Assembly: GCA_937871785.1 (NCBI GenBank)
Contig: CALMON010000141.1
Location: 1 to 34,725, forward strand
Length of the DNA stretch: 34,725 bases
From: an uncultured Granulicella sp.
GTDB lineage: Bacteria; Acidobacteriota; Terriglobia; Terriglobales; Acidobacteriaceae
Direction of reading: 5' to 3'
How positions within the stretch are numbered: the stretch's first letter is position 1; each line of letters begins with the position of its first letter. A program made the position numbers and the translations under genes. This document shows, in pieces, positions 20,258-29,389 of the stretch. The notes under the pieces were generated by a model that saw only the letters and a list, made by a program, of their open reading frames with translations, was not told the origin of the DNA and searched no databases.

Positions 20258-20420
20258 CCACAGCAGGGTGTCGGGAAGCGCGGTGCGAATCCGCCACTAC
20301 CCCGTAACTGTAAGCGCCGAGAGCTTGTGCAGGATGTATTCACGTCACTGGGGCCGAACGGCCCTGGGAAGACAGCACATCGCTCGTTGACGCGCGAAGC
20401 CAGGAGACCGGCCCTGCTGC
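20258..20420 (+). ncRNA. cobalamin riboswitch 2 (upstream of btuB operon)
   Basis: GTGTCGGGAAGCGCGGTGCGAATCCGCCACTACCCCGTAACTGT, CGTCACTGGG...CTGGGAAG, B12 box GAAGCCAGGAGACCGGCC; P1 CAGCAGGG/CCCTGCTG. Confidence 0.96.
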
Positions 20421-20448
20421 CACAGAAAGACTCCCGAGGGGGAACACC

Positions 20449-22995
20449 ATGAAGACACAACGATTTTGCCGTGCCCGAGCACGCACGTACTACGCCGCGG
20501 GGAGCCTGGTGCTGGCTGCTTCAACAATTTCCGCCCAGGTGACGGGCAACACGGCGGCCCCGGTGCAGGTGAGCAAACTGTCCGACCGCACCGCCGCGCG
20601 CGGCACCGTCCACGGCAGGGTTCTGGACCCGCTGGGCGCGGCTGTGGCCGGAGCCAGGGTAGAGCTGCTGTCAGGCGAAACGGTGGTGGCTTCAGCCGTC
20701 GCCGATGGGAGCGGTTTTTACCAGGTGAGCCTGCTGAAGAGCGGCGATTTCCGCCTGCGTTCCGGCGCGGCGAGCTTTGAGCCATCGCTTACCAGTCCGC
20801 GTTATTTCTCCGCAGGCGCCTCTACAGCGATCGACCTGACCGTGGCGACGCCGACCGACACCGAGCAGATCACCGTGACCGCCACCGGAACGCCAACGCC
20901 CATCGCGCAGGTGGCCGGCTCCGTGACGGTGTTGAACGACGACCAGTTTTCGCATGTGCGCGACCTCCAGGAGCCGCTGCGCTACGTTTCCGGCGTGCAG
21001 ATCACGCAGACCGGCCAGGCCGGCGGTACCACCGGCCTGCGCATCCGCGGCTCCAACACGAACGCGAGCAAAGTAGTGATCGACGGCATCAGCGTGAACG
21101 ATCTGGGCGGCGCGGCGGAGTTCGCCAACATTGCCAGTGCGGGCATCGCGCGGATCGAGGTATTGCGTGAACCGGACAGCGCGCTGTATGGGTCCGACGC
21201 CCTGGCCGGGGTCGTGTCGTTCACCACGCGGCGCGGCGGCACACCGCTGCCGCTGATTGACTATGAGGGCGATGCCGGCAACTTCCACACCTACCGGCAG
21301 GAAGCGTCGGTTTCGGGCGCGTCGCATCGCTTCGACTACTTCCTCGACGGCGCGCGCCAGGACACGGGCAACAACCTGCCCAACGACGAATTCCACAATG
21401 CGACGTTCGCCGACAACGTGGGCTTTCAACCGAACGCGACGACCGACCTGCGCTTCACGTTCCGGCATGTTTCAGCCGAAGGCGGCAAGCCGAACGCGAC
21501 GGCGCTGTACGGCATTCCGGACTCGGCGTTCTCGACCGAGCATGACCTCGTGATTGGCGGCACGCTGGACAGCCGCACCACCGACCGCTGGCACAACGTG
21601 CTGCGCTACGGCGGCCTGCGACTGAACTACCAGTACAACAAGCTGGCCCTGGCGGGGATACCGGTTTATACGACGAGCAAGGGCGTCACCAGCATTACCA
21701 GCTACCTGGGCGCTCCGGTCACGATCGTCGGAGCAAACGGCTACAAGGTGAGTGGGCAGGCGACGCTGAACTTCAACCCAAGCTCCCTGGGTACCACGAC
21801 CAACCGGAGCCAGCGCGATTTCGTGTACGGGCAAACAGACTACCGGCTGGATGGGCTGTTCGGCGCGAACTCGCACACGCTGCTGCTGGCCGGCTTCACG
21901 TATACGGATGAGCGCGGCACGGGCATCAGCTCGACGCCGGCGAACCCGAATCCGGCGTACACGCCGGTGGAACGCGGCAACTACTCGACCGCGCTCGAGA
22001 TCAAGGGGGATGCGGCCGGGCGCTTCTTTTACACAGTGGGCACAGGGCTTGAAGACAACGCGGTCTATGGTTTTGCAGCCACGCCGCGCGGGTCGGCGGC
22101 GTATTACCTGGTGCGGCCTTCCAACAACAGCTTTCTGAACGGGACCAAGCTGCATACGAGTTTTTCGAAAGGCATCAAGGGACCGAGCATTTATATTCAG
22201 CAGCACTCGCTGTACTCGCTGATACTGCCCACCAACCCTACGCTCGTGCAGCAGGACAACATCGCGCAGGTCGGTGCGGAGCAGGCGCGCAGCTATGACG
22301 GCGGCGTCGACCAGGAGATCGGTCACGGACGCGCGCGTATCGGTGCAACGTACTTCCACAATGAGTATGGCAACGGCCTGGAGTTCGTATCGCAGGCAAA
22401 CCTGATCGCTACTGGATTTGCCGATGCAAGCAACACGGCGATCAACGGCGGCGCGTACGTCAACAGCCTGGCTTATCGCACGCAGGGGCTTGAGGTGGAA
22501 ATTGAATCCAAGCTCGGCGCTCATCTGTTCGCGCGCGGCGGCTACACGCTGACGGACGGTACGGTGCAGAGATCTTTTGCGTCGTCTGCGCTGAAGCCCA
22601 GCATCAACCCGCTCTTCCCCGGCATCCCGATCGGCACCGGGCCGTTGGTGGGTGGTCGTCCTTTTCGTGTCGCGCGCAACAGCGGCTACTTTGGCCTGCA
22701 GTACACCCGGTCGCGCTGGAACGCGCAACTGAACGGCACGCTGGTAGGGTTCCGCGACGACTCGGATTTTTTGTCAGGCAATCTCATTCTGCCGAACCAC
22801 AATCTGGACGGGCAGTATCAACGGCTGGAGCTTACGGGCGAGTATCGCGTGTCGCACCATCTGTCGGCGTACGTTGAGGCGCAAAACCTGCTTAGCGAGC
22901 GCTACACGGAGGCGTTTGGGTACCCGGCGCTGCCGTTCAACTTTCGGTCGGGGTTGCGCGTTTCGTTTGGTGGAGAATCGTGGAAACTGAAGTAG
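20449..22995 (+). CDS. btuB: TonB-dependent corrinoid receptor with N-terminal carboxypeptidase-regulatory-like domain
   Basis: CarboxypepD_reg-like GRVLDPLGAAVAGARVELLSG; TonB box TEQITVTATGTP; plug GLRIRGSNTNASKVVIDGISVND; C-terminal barrel; immediately downstream of riboswitch 2. Confidence 0.9.
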   Translation: MKTQRFCRARARTYYAAGSLVLAASTISAQVTGNTAAPVQVSKLSDRTAARGTVHGRVLDPLGAAVAGARVELLSGETVVASAVADGSGFYQVSLLKSGDFRLRSGAASFEPSLTSPRYFSAGASTAIDLTVATPTDTEQITVTATGTPTPIAQVAGSVTVLNDDQFSHVRDLQEPLRYVSGVQITQTGQAGGTTGLRIRGSNTNASKVVIDGISVNDLGGAAEFANIASAGIARIEVLREPDSALYGSDALAGVVSFTTRRGGTPLPLIDYEGDAGNFHTYRQEASVSGASHRFDYFLDGARQDTGNNLPNDEFHNATFADNVGFQPNATTDLRFTFRHVSAEGGKPNATALYGIPDSAFSTEHDLVIGGTLDSRTTDRWHNVLRYGGLRLNYQYNKLALAGIPVYTTSKGVTSITSYLGAPVTIVGANGYKVSGQATLNFNPSSLGTTTNRSQRDFVYGQTDYRLDGLFGANSHTLLLAGFTYTDERGTGISSTPANPNPAYTPVERGNYSTALEIKGDAAGRFFYTVGTGLEDNAVYGFAATPRGSAAYYLVRPSNNSFLNGTKLHTSFSKGIKGPSIYIQQHSLYSLILPTNPTLVQQDNIAQVGAEQARSYDGGVDQEIGHGRARIGATYFHNEYGNGLEFVSQANLIATGFADASNTAINGGAYVNSLAYRTQGLEVEIESKLGAHLFARGGYTLTDGTVQRSFASSALKPSINPLFPGIPIGTGPLVGGRPFRVARNSGYFGLQYTRSRWNAQLNGTLVGFRDDSDFLSGNLILPNHNLDGQYQRLELTGEYRVSHHLSAYVEAQNLLSERYTEAFGYPALPFNFRSGLRVSFGGESWKLK

Positions 22996-24092
22996 GCAAG
23001 ATCGCCGTTTCGCCGCTTGCGGCTGCTGCCCGAAGGCAGCGACCGGGCGGCGCTGCGGCTGCGCGAGCGTCCACAGCGCGGCAGTCTGCCGTGCTGCTGG
23101 TCCTCGGCGTGGTGCTGATCCTGGCGGTGCTGCTTTCAGCGTCGGTCGGCGCGGTGCGGCTGCCGATGCGGGGAATCGCTGCGACGGTGCTGGGCCGGGT
23201 CGGAGGGCTTGACGACATGCAGCGAACGATTTTGTTCGCGGTGCGGCTGCCGCGCGTGCTGGCCTCGGCGGTCGTCGGCGCGGCGCTGGCGGTGTCGGGC
23301 CTCCTGTTTCAAGGGCTGTTCCGCAATCCGATGGCCGACCCGTACATCATCGGCGCGAGCGGCGGTGCGGGGCTGGGCGCGTGCCTCGCCATTGTGTTCT
23401 TTTCGGAAGTCACGTTTCTGGGCTTCAGCGCGACGGCCTTATTCGCCTTTGCGGGCGCCGTGCTGACCATGGCGCTGGTGTACACGCTGGCGCGCAGCCG
23501 CGGACGCACCGGCGGCATTACGCTGCTGCTGGCCGGCTTTGCGGTCGGCACCATGTTGAGCAACTCGACGTATCTATTTGAGGTGTTCGACCCCAACGGA
23601 ACGCAGGGCGCGCGCATCGTGGCGGCATGGCTGCATGGCGTGATCGGCATTCCGCGCCCGCAGCAGCTTGCGATTACCGTAGGTTTGCTGAGTGCCGGCA
23701 TGCTGCTGGCGTACCCGCTCATGCGACGTCTGAACACGCTGGCGCTGGGCGATGAGTATGCCGACCAGCTCGGCATTCGCGTCGAAGCGACGCGCGTCGG
23801 CATCATCCTGGTGGGCTCGTTGCTCACCGCCCTGGCTGTGTCTTTAGGAGGCCTGATCAGCTTCGCGGGGCTGATCGTTCCGCACGTAGCGCGCCTGCTG
23901 CTCGGCCCCGATCACGTGCGGCTGCTGCCGGTCGTTGCGCTCGCGGGAGCCATTTTTTTAGTGGTGACGGACACCCTGGCACGCACGCTGTTTGCGCCGA
24001 CGGAAATCCCCGTCGGTATCCTGATGGTCTTTATCGGCGGGCCGTTTTTCCTTTGGCTGCTGCGCAAAAGCAAGCGGGAGTATGCGCTATGA
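22980..24092 (+). CDS. btuC: corrinoid ABC transporter permease (FecCD family)
   Basis: LFAVRLPRVLASAVVGAALAVSGLLFQGLFRNPMADPYIIGASGGAGLGA and GLISFAGLIVPHVARLLLGPDH signatures. Confidence 0.93.
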   Translation: METEVGKIAVSPLAAAARRQRPGGAAAARASTARQSAVLLVLGVVLILAVLLSASVGAVRLPMRGIAATVLGRVGGLDDMQRTILFAVRLPRVLASAVVGAALAVSGLLFQGLFRNPMADPYIIGASGGAGLGACLAIVFFSEVTFLGFSATALFAFAGAVLTMALVYTLARSRGRTGGITLLLAGFAVGTMLSNSTYLFEVFDPNGTQGARIVAAWLHGVIGIPRPQQLAITVGLLSAGMLLAYPLMRRLNTLALGDEYADQLGIRVEATRVGIILVGSLLTALAVSLGGLISFAGLIVPHVARLLLGPDHVRLLPVVALAGAIFLVVTDTLARTLFAPTEIPVGILMVFIGGPFFLWLLRKSKREYAL

Positions 24093-24868
24093 CAGCTTTT
24101 CCGGGAGTGGCGCTGCTCGACGTGCGCGGGGCTTCGTTCGGGTACGGGGAAAGACGCGTGCTGGAGGACGTTTCGCTGACCGTAAAGCAAGGCAGTTGCG
24201 TGGCCCTGATCGGGCCGAACGGCGTCGGTAAAACGACGCTGCTGCGGCTGATTTCGGGCGCCTTGCGGCCTTTGCACGGACAGGTGCTGCTGCGCGGCGA
24301 GGCGGTTGCGGATTTCGACCGCCGGCAGCGTGCGCGGGCGGTTGCCCTGGTGCCGCAGCAGCTCGATGTGCCGTTCGAGTTCACGGTGGAACAGATCGTT
24401 GAGCAGGGCCGCAGTCCCTATCTCGGCAGGTTGCGCGGGCTGCGGCGTGAAGATCGCGAGGCCGTAGAGTGGGCGATGGAGCTGGCCGACGTGACGGGGC
24501 TGCGCGACCGCGTGTTCAACGAGCTGAGTGGCGGCGAAAAGCAGCGCGTCAAGATTGCGCTGGGGCTGGCACAGGAGCCCGAATTGCTTCTGCTCGACGA
24601 GCCCACGCAGAACCTCGACATCGGCCGGCAGGTGGAGCTGCTCGACCTGCTCCATTGCCTGCGCGGCCGCGGCGTGACGATCCTGGCGTCGATCCACGAT
24701 CTGCACCTGGTCGCGGGCAATTTCGACGCGGTGCACCTGCTCGCTCCGGGGCATCGGCTGCGCAGCGGCGCGGCGGAAGACGTGCTGACGCCGGAGCTGC
24801 TGGCGGAGGCGTTCGGTTGCGCGCCGGGGCGGCATCCGCTGCTGATGCCGGCGGGAAGGAACGCATGA
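24089..24868 (+). CDS. btuD: corrinoid ABC transporter ATP-binding protein
   Basis: Walker A GPNGVGKTT, signature LSGGEKQR, Walker B LLLLDEPTQNLD. Confidence 0.94.
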   Translation: MTAFPGVALLDVRGASFGYGERRVLEDVSLTVKQGSCVALIGPNGVGKTTLLRLISGALRPLHGQVLLRGEAVADFDRRQRARAVALVPQQLDVPFEFTVEQIVEQGRSPYLGRLRGLRREDREAVEWAMELADVTGLRDRVFNELSGGEKQRVKIALGLAQEPELLLLDEPTQNLDIGRQVELLDLLHCLRGRGVTILASIHDLHLVAGNFDAVHLLAPGHRLRSGAAEDVLTPELLAEAFGCAPGRHPLLMPAGRNA

Positions 24869-25962
24869 GCGATCTTTGGCGCGAGCTGTGCGGCGGAATC
24901 GAGCCGGTTTCGGAAGCATGGCGCGAAACGGCGCTGCGGCGGCTCGATACGCTGACCAAACCGTTGGGAAGTCTCGGTCGGCTGGAAGCCGTTGCGGCGC
25001 AGTGGGTGGCGGTTCGGCGCGAGCGCTGGGACGAGCCGATGCGCAAGGGCGTGACGATTTTCGCGGCCGACCACGGCGTGACCGCGGAAGGTGTGAGTGC
25101 ATATCCGAGTGCCGTCACCGAGCAGATGGTGCTGAACTTCCTGCGCGGCGGCGCGGCGGTGAACGTGCTGGCGCGGCTGCATGGCGTGGACCTTAGCATC
25201 GTCGACGTGGGCGTGGCGGCGAACTTCGATGAGGCCCCGGGGCTCGTGCGGTGCAAGGTGGCGCGGGGAACCGCCAACCTGCGACGGGAAGCGGCGATGA
25301 CCGCGGAGCAGCTTGACGCGGCGCTGGCGGTCGGCGCGGAGATGGCGGACCGGGCAGCAGAGCGCGGACAAACGCTGGTTGCGGTCGGCGAGATGGGCAT
25401 CGGCAACACGACGGCGGCGAGTGCGATCACGTCTGTGTTGACGGGCCTTGCCGCGAGTGCCGTCGTGGGGCGCGGAACGGGGGCCTCGGCGGAGATGGTG
25501 GCGCGCAAGGTGGAGGTCGTTACGTCTGCCGTGCGGCATCACTTCGGCGTGGCGGCGAGGGTGCTGGCCGAAGACATTCTGCGCTGCGTCGGTGGGCTGG
25601 AGATTGCGGCCATGGCTGGCATGATGCTGCGCGCGGCGCGGCTCGGGGTTGCGGTTGTGGTCGACGGCTTTATATCGACGGCTGCTGCGGCGCTGGCTGC
25701 CGAAAGCGCACCGGGATTGCGCGGGTACCTGTTCGCAGGGCACTGTTCGGAAGAGCCGGGACACGGCTTGCTGCTGGAGCGGCTCGGATTGCGGCCGCTG
25801 CTGACGCTCGGCATGCGGCTGGGTGAAGGGTCGGGCGCAGTGCTGGCGATGCCGGTACTCGAGTCGGGCGTAGCCCTGCTGCGCGAGATGGCGACGTTTG
25901 CCTCGGCCGGCGTCAGCGAAGCGGATGTTGAACCGGCAGCGGCCAACGAGGCTGAAGGATGA
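24865..25962 (+). CDS. cobT: nicotinate-nucleotide--dimethylbenzimidazole phosphoribosyltransferase
   Basis: LTKPLGSLGRLE, FAADHGVTAEGVSAYPSAVTEQMV, GEMGIGNTTAASA, GFISTAAA. Confidence 0.96.
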   Translation: MSDLWRELCGGIEPVSEAWRETALRRLDTLTKPLGSLGRLEAVAAQWVAVRRERWDEPMRKGVTIFAADHGVTAEGVSAYPSAVTEQMVLNFLRGGAAVNVLARLHGVDLSIVDVGVAANFDEAPGLVRCKVARGTANLRREAAMTAEQLDAALAVGAEMADRAAERGQTLVAVGEMGIGNTTAASAITSVLTGLAASAVVGRGTGASAEMVARKVEVVTSAVRHHFGVAARVLAEDILRCVGGLEIAAMAGMMLRAARLGVAVVVDGFISTAAAALAAESAPGLRGYLFAGHCSEEPGHGLLLERLGLRPLLTLGMRLGEGSGAVLAMPVLESGVALLREMATFASAGVSEADVEPAAANEAEG

Positions 25963-26720
25963 GCAAGCCCTGGGCCGATTTCCTGTGCGCCGTGCAGTTT
26001 TTGACGCGGCTGCCGGTGCCGGCGTACGGTTATCGCGACGATTCGCTGTCGAGCGCGGTCAAGTTTTTTCCGCTGGTGGGCGCGTTGCTCGGCGCGGCCG
26101 CGGGCGGGGTGTGGCTGCTGCTCGACCCGCACCTGCCCAGGCTCGTGACCGCCGCTGTGACGGTGGCGTTTCTGGTGCTTGCGACCGGCGCGCTGCACGA
26201 AGACGGCCTGGCCGACTGCGCCGACGGGTTCGGTGGCGGTGTAACGCGGGAGCGGACGCTGGCGATCTTTCGCGACAGCCGCATCGGCAGCTACGGCGGG
26301 GCCGCGCTGGCGTTGAGCCTGCTGTTGCGGGTCGGGTTGCTGGCCGCGTTGACGCGACAGGAAGCGCTGCCCGTGCTTGTGGCGGCGCAAATGCTTTGCC
26401 GCTGGTCGACTCTGCCGTTGAGCCGCTTTTTAGATCCTGCCCGCGCGCGGACGCCGGAAAGCGGCAGCGACGGCCAGGGCGCGCGCGTGGCTCGGCTAAC
26501 ATCGGCCGGGACGCTCGTGTTCGGCACGATCCTTACGTTCGTCGTTGCGGTCGCGCTGCTCCGCGTCCGCGGGCTGACGGCGTGCGCGTCCGCCTGCGTG
26601 GTTACGGGGCTCACGGGCCTGTACTATCGGCGGCGGCTGGGCGGCGTGACGGGCGACTGCTTCGGCGCGACGAATCAACTCACGGAACTTGCCGTGTACG
26701 TGTGCGCGGTGTGGGTATGA
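25959..26720 (+). CDS. cobS: adenosylcobinamide-GDP ribazoletransferase (cobalamin synthase)
   Basis: AVQFLTRLPVPAY, FFPLVGALLGA, ALHEDGLADCADGFGGG, DSRIGSYG, GGVTGDCFGATNQLTE. Confidence 0.96.
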   Translation: MSKPWADFLCAVQFLTRLPVPAYGYRDDSLSSAVKFFPLVGALLGAAAGGVWLLLDPHLPRLVTAAVTVAFLVLATGALHEDGLADCADGFGGGVTRERTLAIFRDSRIGSYGGAALALSLLLRVGLLAALTRQEALPVLVAAQMLCRWSTLPLSRFLDPARARTPESGSDGQGARVARLTSAGTLVFGTILTFVVAVALLRVRGLTACASACVVTGLTGLYYRRRLGGVTGDCFGATNQLTELAVYVCAVWV

Positions 26721-27280
26721 CGGAGATCGTCTTCGTCCGGCACGCGACGACGGACCTGGCCGGGACGTTTTGCGGCCAGCTTGACCCGCCGTTGAACGCC
26801 TTGGGACGGGAACAGGCACGCGCGCTTGCGGCGGCGGGCGTGGCTCGCGGCGCCGGTGCCGTGTACGCGAGCGATCTTCTCCGCTCGCGCGAAACGGCGT
26901 CCGTGTTCGGGTTTCCGGTCACGCTGGATCCGGCGTGGCGAGAGATCGGCTTCGGTGCCTGGGAAGGCCTGACGTGGGCGGAGGTCGAAGCCCGGGACCG
27001 CGCATACGCGCAGCGCTGGGTGGACGAGTTTCCCCATTGCGCCGCTCCGGGAGGCGAGGCGTTTGAGGATTTCCGCGCAAGGGTATTACGAGCGGCCGAT
27101 GCCTTGCGGCACGAAGCGCCGAGCAAGGGTCGCGTGGCGGTGATCACGCACGGCGGCGTGCTGCGCGTGGTGCTTGAAACGGTGTGCGGCGTTCCTCCGG
27201 CAGAATCCTGGAAGCGGACGCGCGACTACGGTGCCGCCTTTCTGCTAACGGCCGATGGCCGTGCCGAGGCGATCGCATGA
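26717..27280 (+). CDS. cobC: alpha-ribazole phosphatase (histidine phosphatase family)
   Basis: EIVFVRHATTDLAGTFCGQLDPPLNALG, YASDLLRSRETA, WREIGFGAWEGLTWAEV, ITHGGVLR. Confidence 0.92.
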   Translation: MTEIVFVRHATTDLAGTFCGQLDPPLNALGREQARALAAAGVARGAGAVYASDLLRSRETASVFGFPVTLDPAWREIGFGAWEGLTWAEVEARDRAYAQRWVDEFPHCAAPGGEAFEDFRARVLRAADALRHEAPSKGRVAVITHGGVLRVVLETVCGVPPAESWKRTRDYGAAFLLTADGRAEAIA

Positions 27281-28092
27281 GCGGCCCGGCGGGGGTGACT
27301 GTGCGGGAGTTGGCGGCGTGGGGTTTCGACGCGTACGCGTACCGGCCGACGGAAATGCGAGCTTTGCCCACGGCTTCGGTGAGTGTCCGAGTCTCTCGTG
27401 AAGCGGCGGTCTCGGAGCTGTCGCCTACACTGCAAGCCGTTGCTGAAGGGCATAGAACTCGCGCCGATCTCCACTTCGAAATGCGCGGTCTCGACTGGTC
27501 GATCGCGGAGGTCGATCTCCGCGCGCTGCTGTCGTTTCAGCGCCGGGTGGCGTTCCCTCCGGAAGCTCTCGCGTCGGCGCTGCCCGCGGCGAACGACCCC
27601 GAGGGGCTCGTCTCGTTCTGCTTTCCCCCGTCGCGTTCCGTGGCGTACCACCTTCTCCCGCAGGAAGGAAGCGCGGCTGTCTTCGACTCGGTCGATCCGA
27701 ACCTGCAGCTTCGCGTCGACCCCGGCTCTGCGACGCCGCTTTCACTCTACGCGGGTAGCCCGTTTGTGGAGGCCGCGATGTTTGGCGGGCGGGTGTTTCT
27801 GCGCGACGGGTATCATCGGGCGTACCGGCTGTTGCGCGCCGGTGTCGTGCGGGTGCCGGCGATCGTTGTCCGGGCGCGCACGCTCGCCGAACTCGGCGCG
27901 GACAGGCCATGGTTTTTTCCGCCGGAGGTCCTGTTCTCAAACGACCCGCCGCGCGTGCGTGACTTCCTCGACGACGCGAAAACGATTTCCTACTCTCGGC
28001 CCGTCCTGCGCAAAAGGCTGCGTCTGATGGTGAAGGAAGAGCTTGTGCCTGAAGAGCTTACCTCGCAAGACAACAAAGGAGAACGACGATGA
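27277..28092 (+). CDS. uncharacterised protein X with ParB/sulfiredoxin-like DGYHR segment, inside B12 operon
   Basis: 271-aa ORF, ATG overlaps cobC stop and its stop overlaps pduO start; RVFLRDGYHRAYRLLRAGVVRVPAIVV resembles ParB/Srx-fold motif. Confidence 0.85.
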   Translation: MSGPAGVTVRELAAWGFDAYAYRPTEMRALPTASVSVRVSREAAVSELSPTLQAVAEGHRTRADLHFEMRGLDWSIAEVDLRALLSFQRRVAFPPEALASALPAANDPEGLVSFCFPPSRSVAYHLLPQEGSAAVFDSVDPNLQLRVDPGSATPLSLYAGSPFVEAAMFGGRVFLRDGYHRAYRLLRAGVVRVPAIVVRARTLAELGADRPWFFPPEVLFSNDPPRVRDFLDDAKTISYSRPVLRKRLRLMVKEELVPEELTSQDNKGERR

Positions 28093-28664
28093 GCATTGCA
28101 ACCAAGCGCGGCGACGGCGGGCAGACAGGTCTGGCCGGCGGCATCCGCGTGTCGAAAGCCGACCTGCGCGTGGAGGCGTACGGCACGGTCGACGAGCTGA
28201 ACAGCTTTATGGGTTTCGCGCGCAGTATCTGCTCGCACGAAGAAATTTCCGCGTGGACCGAGGACATTCAGCGCACACTGTTTCGTGTCGGCTCGGCGCT
28301 CGCGACGCCACCTGAAAGCAGCAAGAAACCGCCGGCCATCACGGGGGAAGACGTCGACAAGCTGACCGGGTGGGTGGAGCACATTGAGGGCATCGAAGGC
28401 GTGCTTTCGGACTGGTCGCTGCCCGGCGCGCATCGTGAATCGTCTGCCTATGAGATGGCGCGCACGGTGTGCCGCCGCGCGGAACGCTGCGCGGTGCGGT
28501 TTGTGGAAAGCGGCGGCGTGACCGAGCCGACGGTCATCGCGTACCTCAACCGCCTGTCCGACCTCCTGTGGCTGATGGGCCGCTGGATTGAGTTCAACGC
28601 GGGCATCGACGCGCGGCTGCGCGACGACTCCAAGGCGGGGCCCAAGTGGTCGCGGGCCTGGTGA
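28089..28664 (+). CDS. pduO: cob(I)yrinic acid a,c-diamide / cob(I)alamin adenosyltransferase, PduO type
   Basis: KRGDGGQTGLAGG, VEAYGTVDELNSFMG, YEMARTVCRRAER, YLNRLSDLLWLM. Confidence 0.94.
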   Translation: MSIATKRGDGGQTGLAGGIRVSKADLRVEAYGTVDELNSFMGFARSICSHEEISAWTEDIQRTLFRVGSALATPPESSKKPPAITGEDVDKLTGWVEHIEGIEGVLSDWSLPGAHRESSAYEMARTVCRRAERCAVRFVESGGVTEPTVIAYLNRLSDLLWLMGRWIEFNAGIDARLRDDSKAGPKWSRAW

Positions 28665-29389
28665 GCGAAGAGGCACAAGGCTTCGTCGGGGCGGGAGCCG
28701 CGAAAGCTAAGCCGGGCTCAAAAGCCGCGCCGTTCAGCGACGGGGAGCGCGCGGCGGTGTATCGCGCGATCGCCGAACGGCGAGATGTGCGCCGGGGGTT
28801 CTTGCCGGAGCCGCTGCCTGACGACGTGCTCGACCGCCTGCTGCACGCGGCGCATCAGTCGCCCTCGGTAGGCTTGATGCAGCCGACACGCTTCATCGTC
28901 GTGCGCGACGCGCAGGTGCGGCGAAGGGTGTACGAAGCGTTTTTGCAGGCCAACGTGGCCGCCTCCGCAGGGTACGATGACGTGCGCCGCGAGCGGTATG
29001 CCGGGCTAAAGCTCGACGGTCTGCTGGAAGCTCCGCAACATATCTGCCTCGTGTGCGAAACCGGAAGCGCGCGCGGGCACGGGCTGGGACGGCAGACGAT
29101 GCCGGAAACGGCTGTGTACTCGACCGTCTGCGCGGCGCAGAACCTGTGGCTGGCGGCACGCGCGGAAGGCGTCGGCGTAGGCTGGGTAAGCATTTTTGAG
29201 CCGGCGGCGCTGCGGGCGATCCTTGAACTCCCCGAAGCGCTGACGCCGGTGGCGTACCTGTGCGTCGGCTATGTGGATCGCTTTGCCGAGGGGCCCGACC
29301 TGGAGCGTTTCGGCTGGGAATGGCGCGCGAAGCTGACGGAGTGTGTGCGCTACGAACGCTGGGGTGGCGCGAGCGAGGATGGACATTGA
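28661..29389 (+). CDS. bluB: 5,6-dimethylbenzimidazole synthase
   Basis: Nitroreductase-like RRDVRRGFLPEPLPDDVLDRLLHAAHQSPSVGLMQPTRFIVV, GLGRQTMPETAVYSTVCAAQNLWLAARAEGVGVGWVSI; GTG 28661 or 28646 start. Confidence 0.94.
   Translation: MSEEAQGFVGAGAAKAKPGSKAAPFSDGERAAVYRAIAERRDVRRGFLPEPLPDDVLDRLLHAAHQSPSVGLMQPTRFIVVRDAQVRRRVYEAFLQANVAASAGYDDVRRERYAGLKLDGLLEAPQHICLVCETGSARGHGLGRQTMPETAVYSTVCAAQNLWLAARAEGVGVGWVSIFEPAALRAILELPEALTPVAYLCVGYVDRFAEGPDLERFGWEWRAKLTECVRYERWGGASEDGH

Noticed and set aside
24418-25764. 448-aa and 396-aa minus-strand ORFs opposite btuD/cobT
   Set aside because: Shadow ORFs caused by high GC3; plus strand has canonical motifs.
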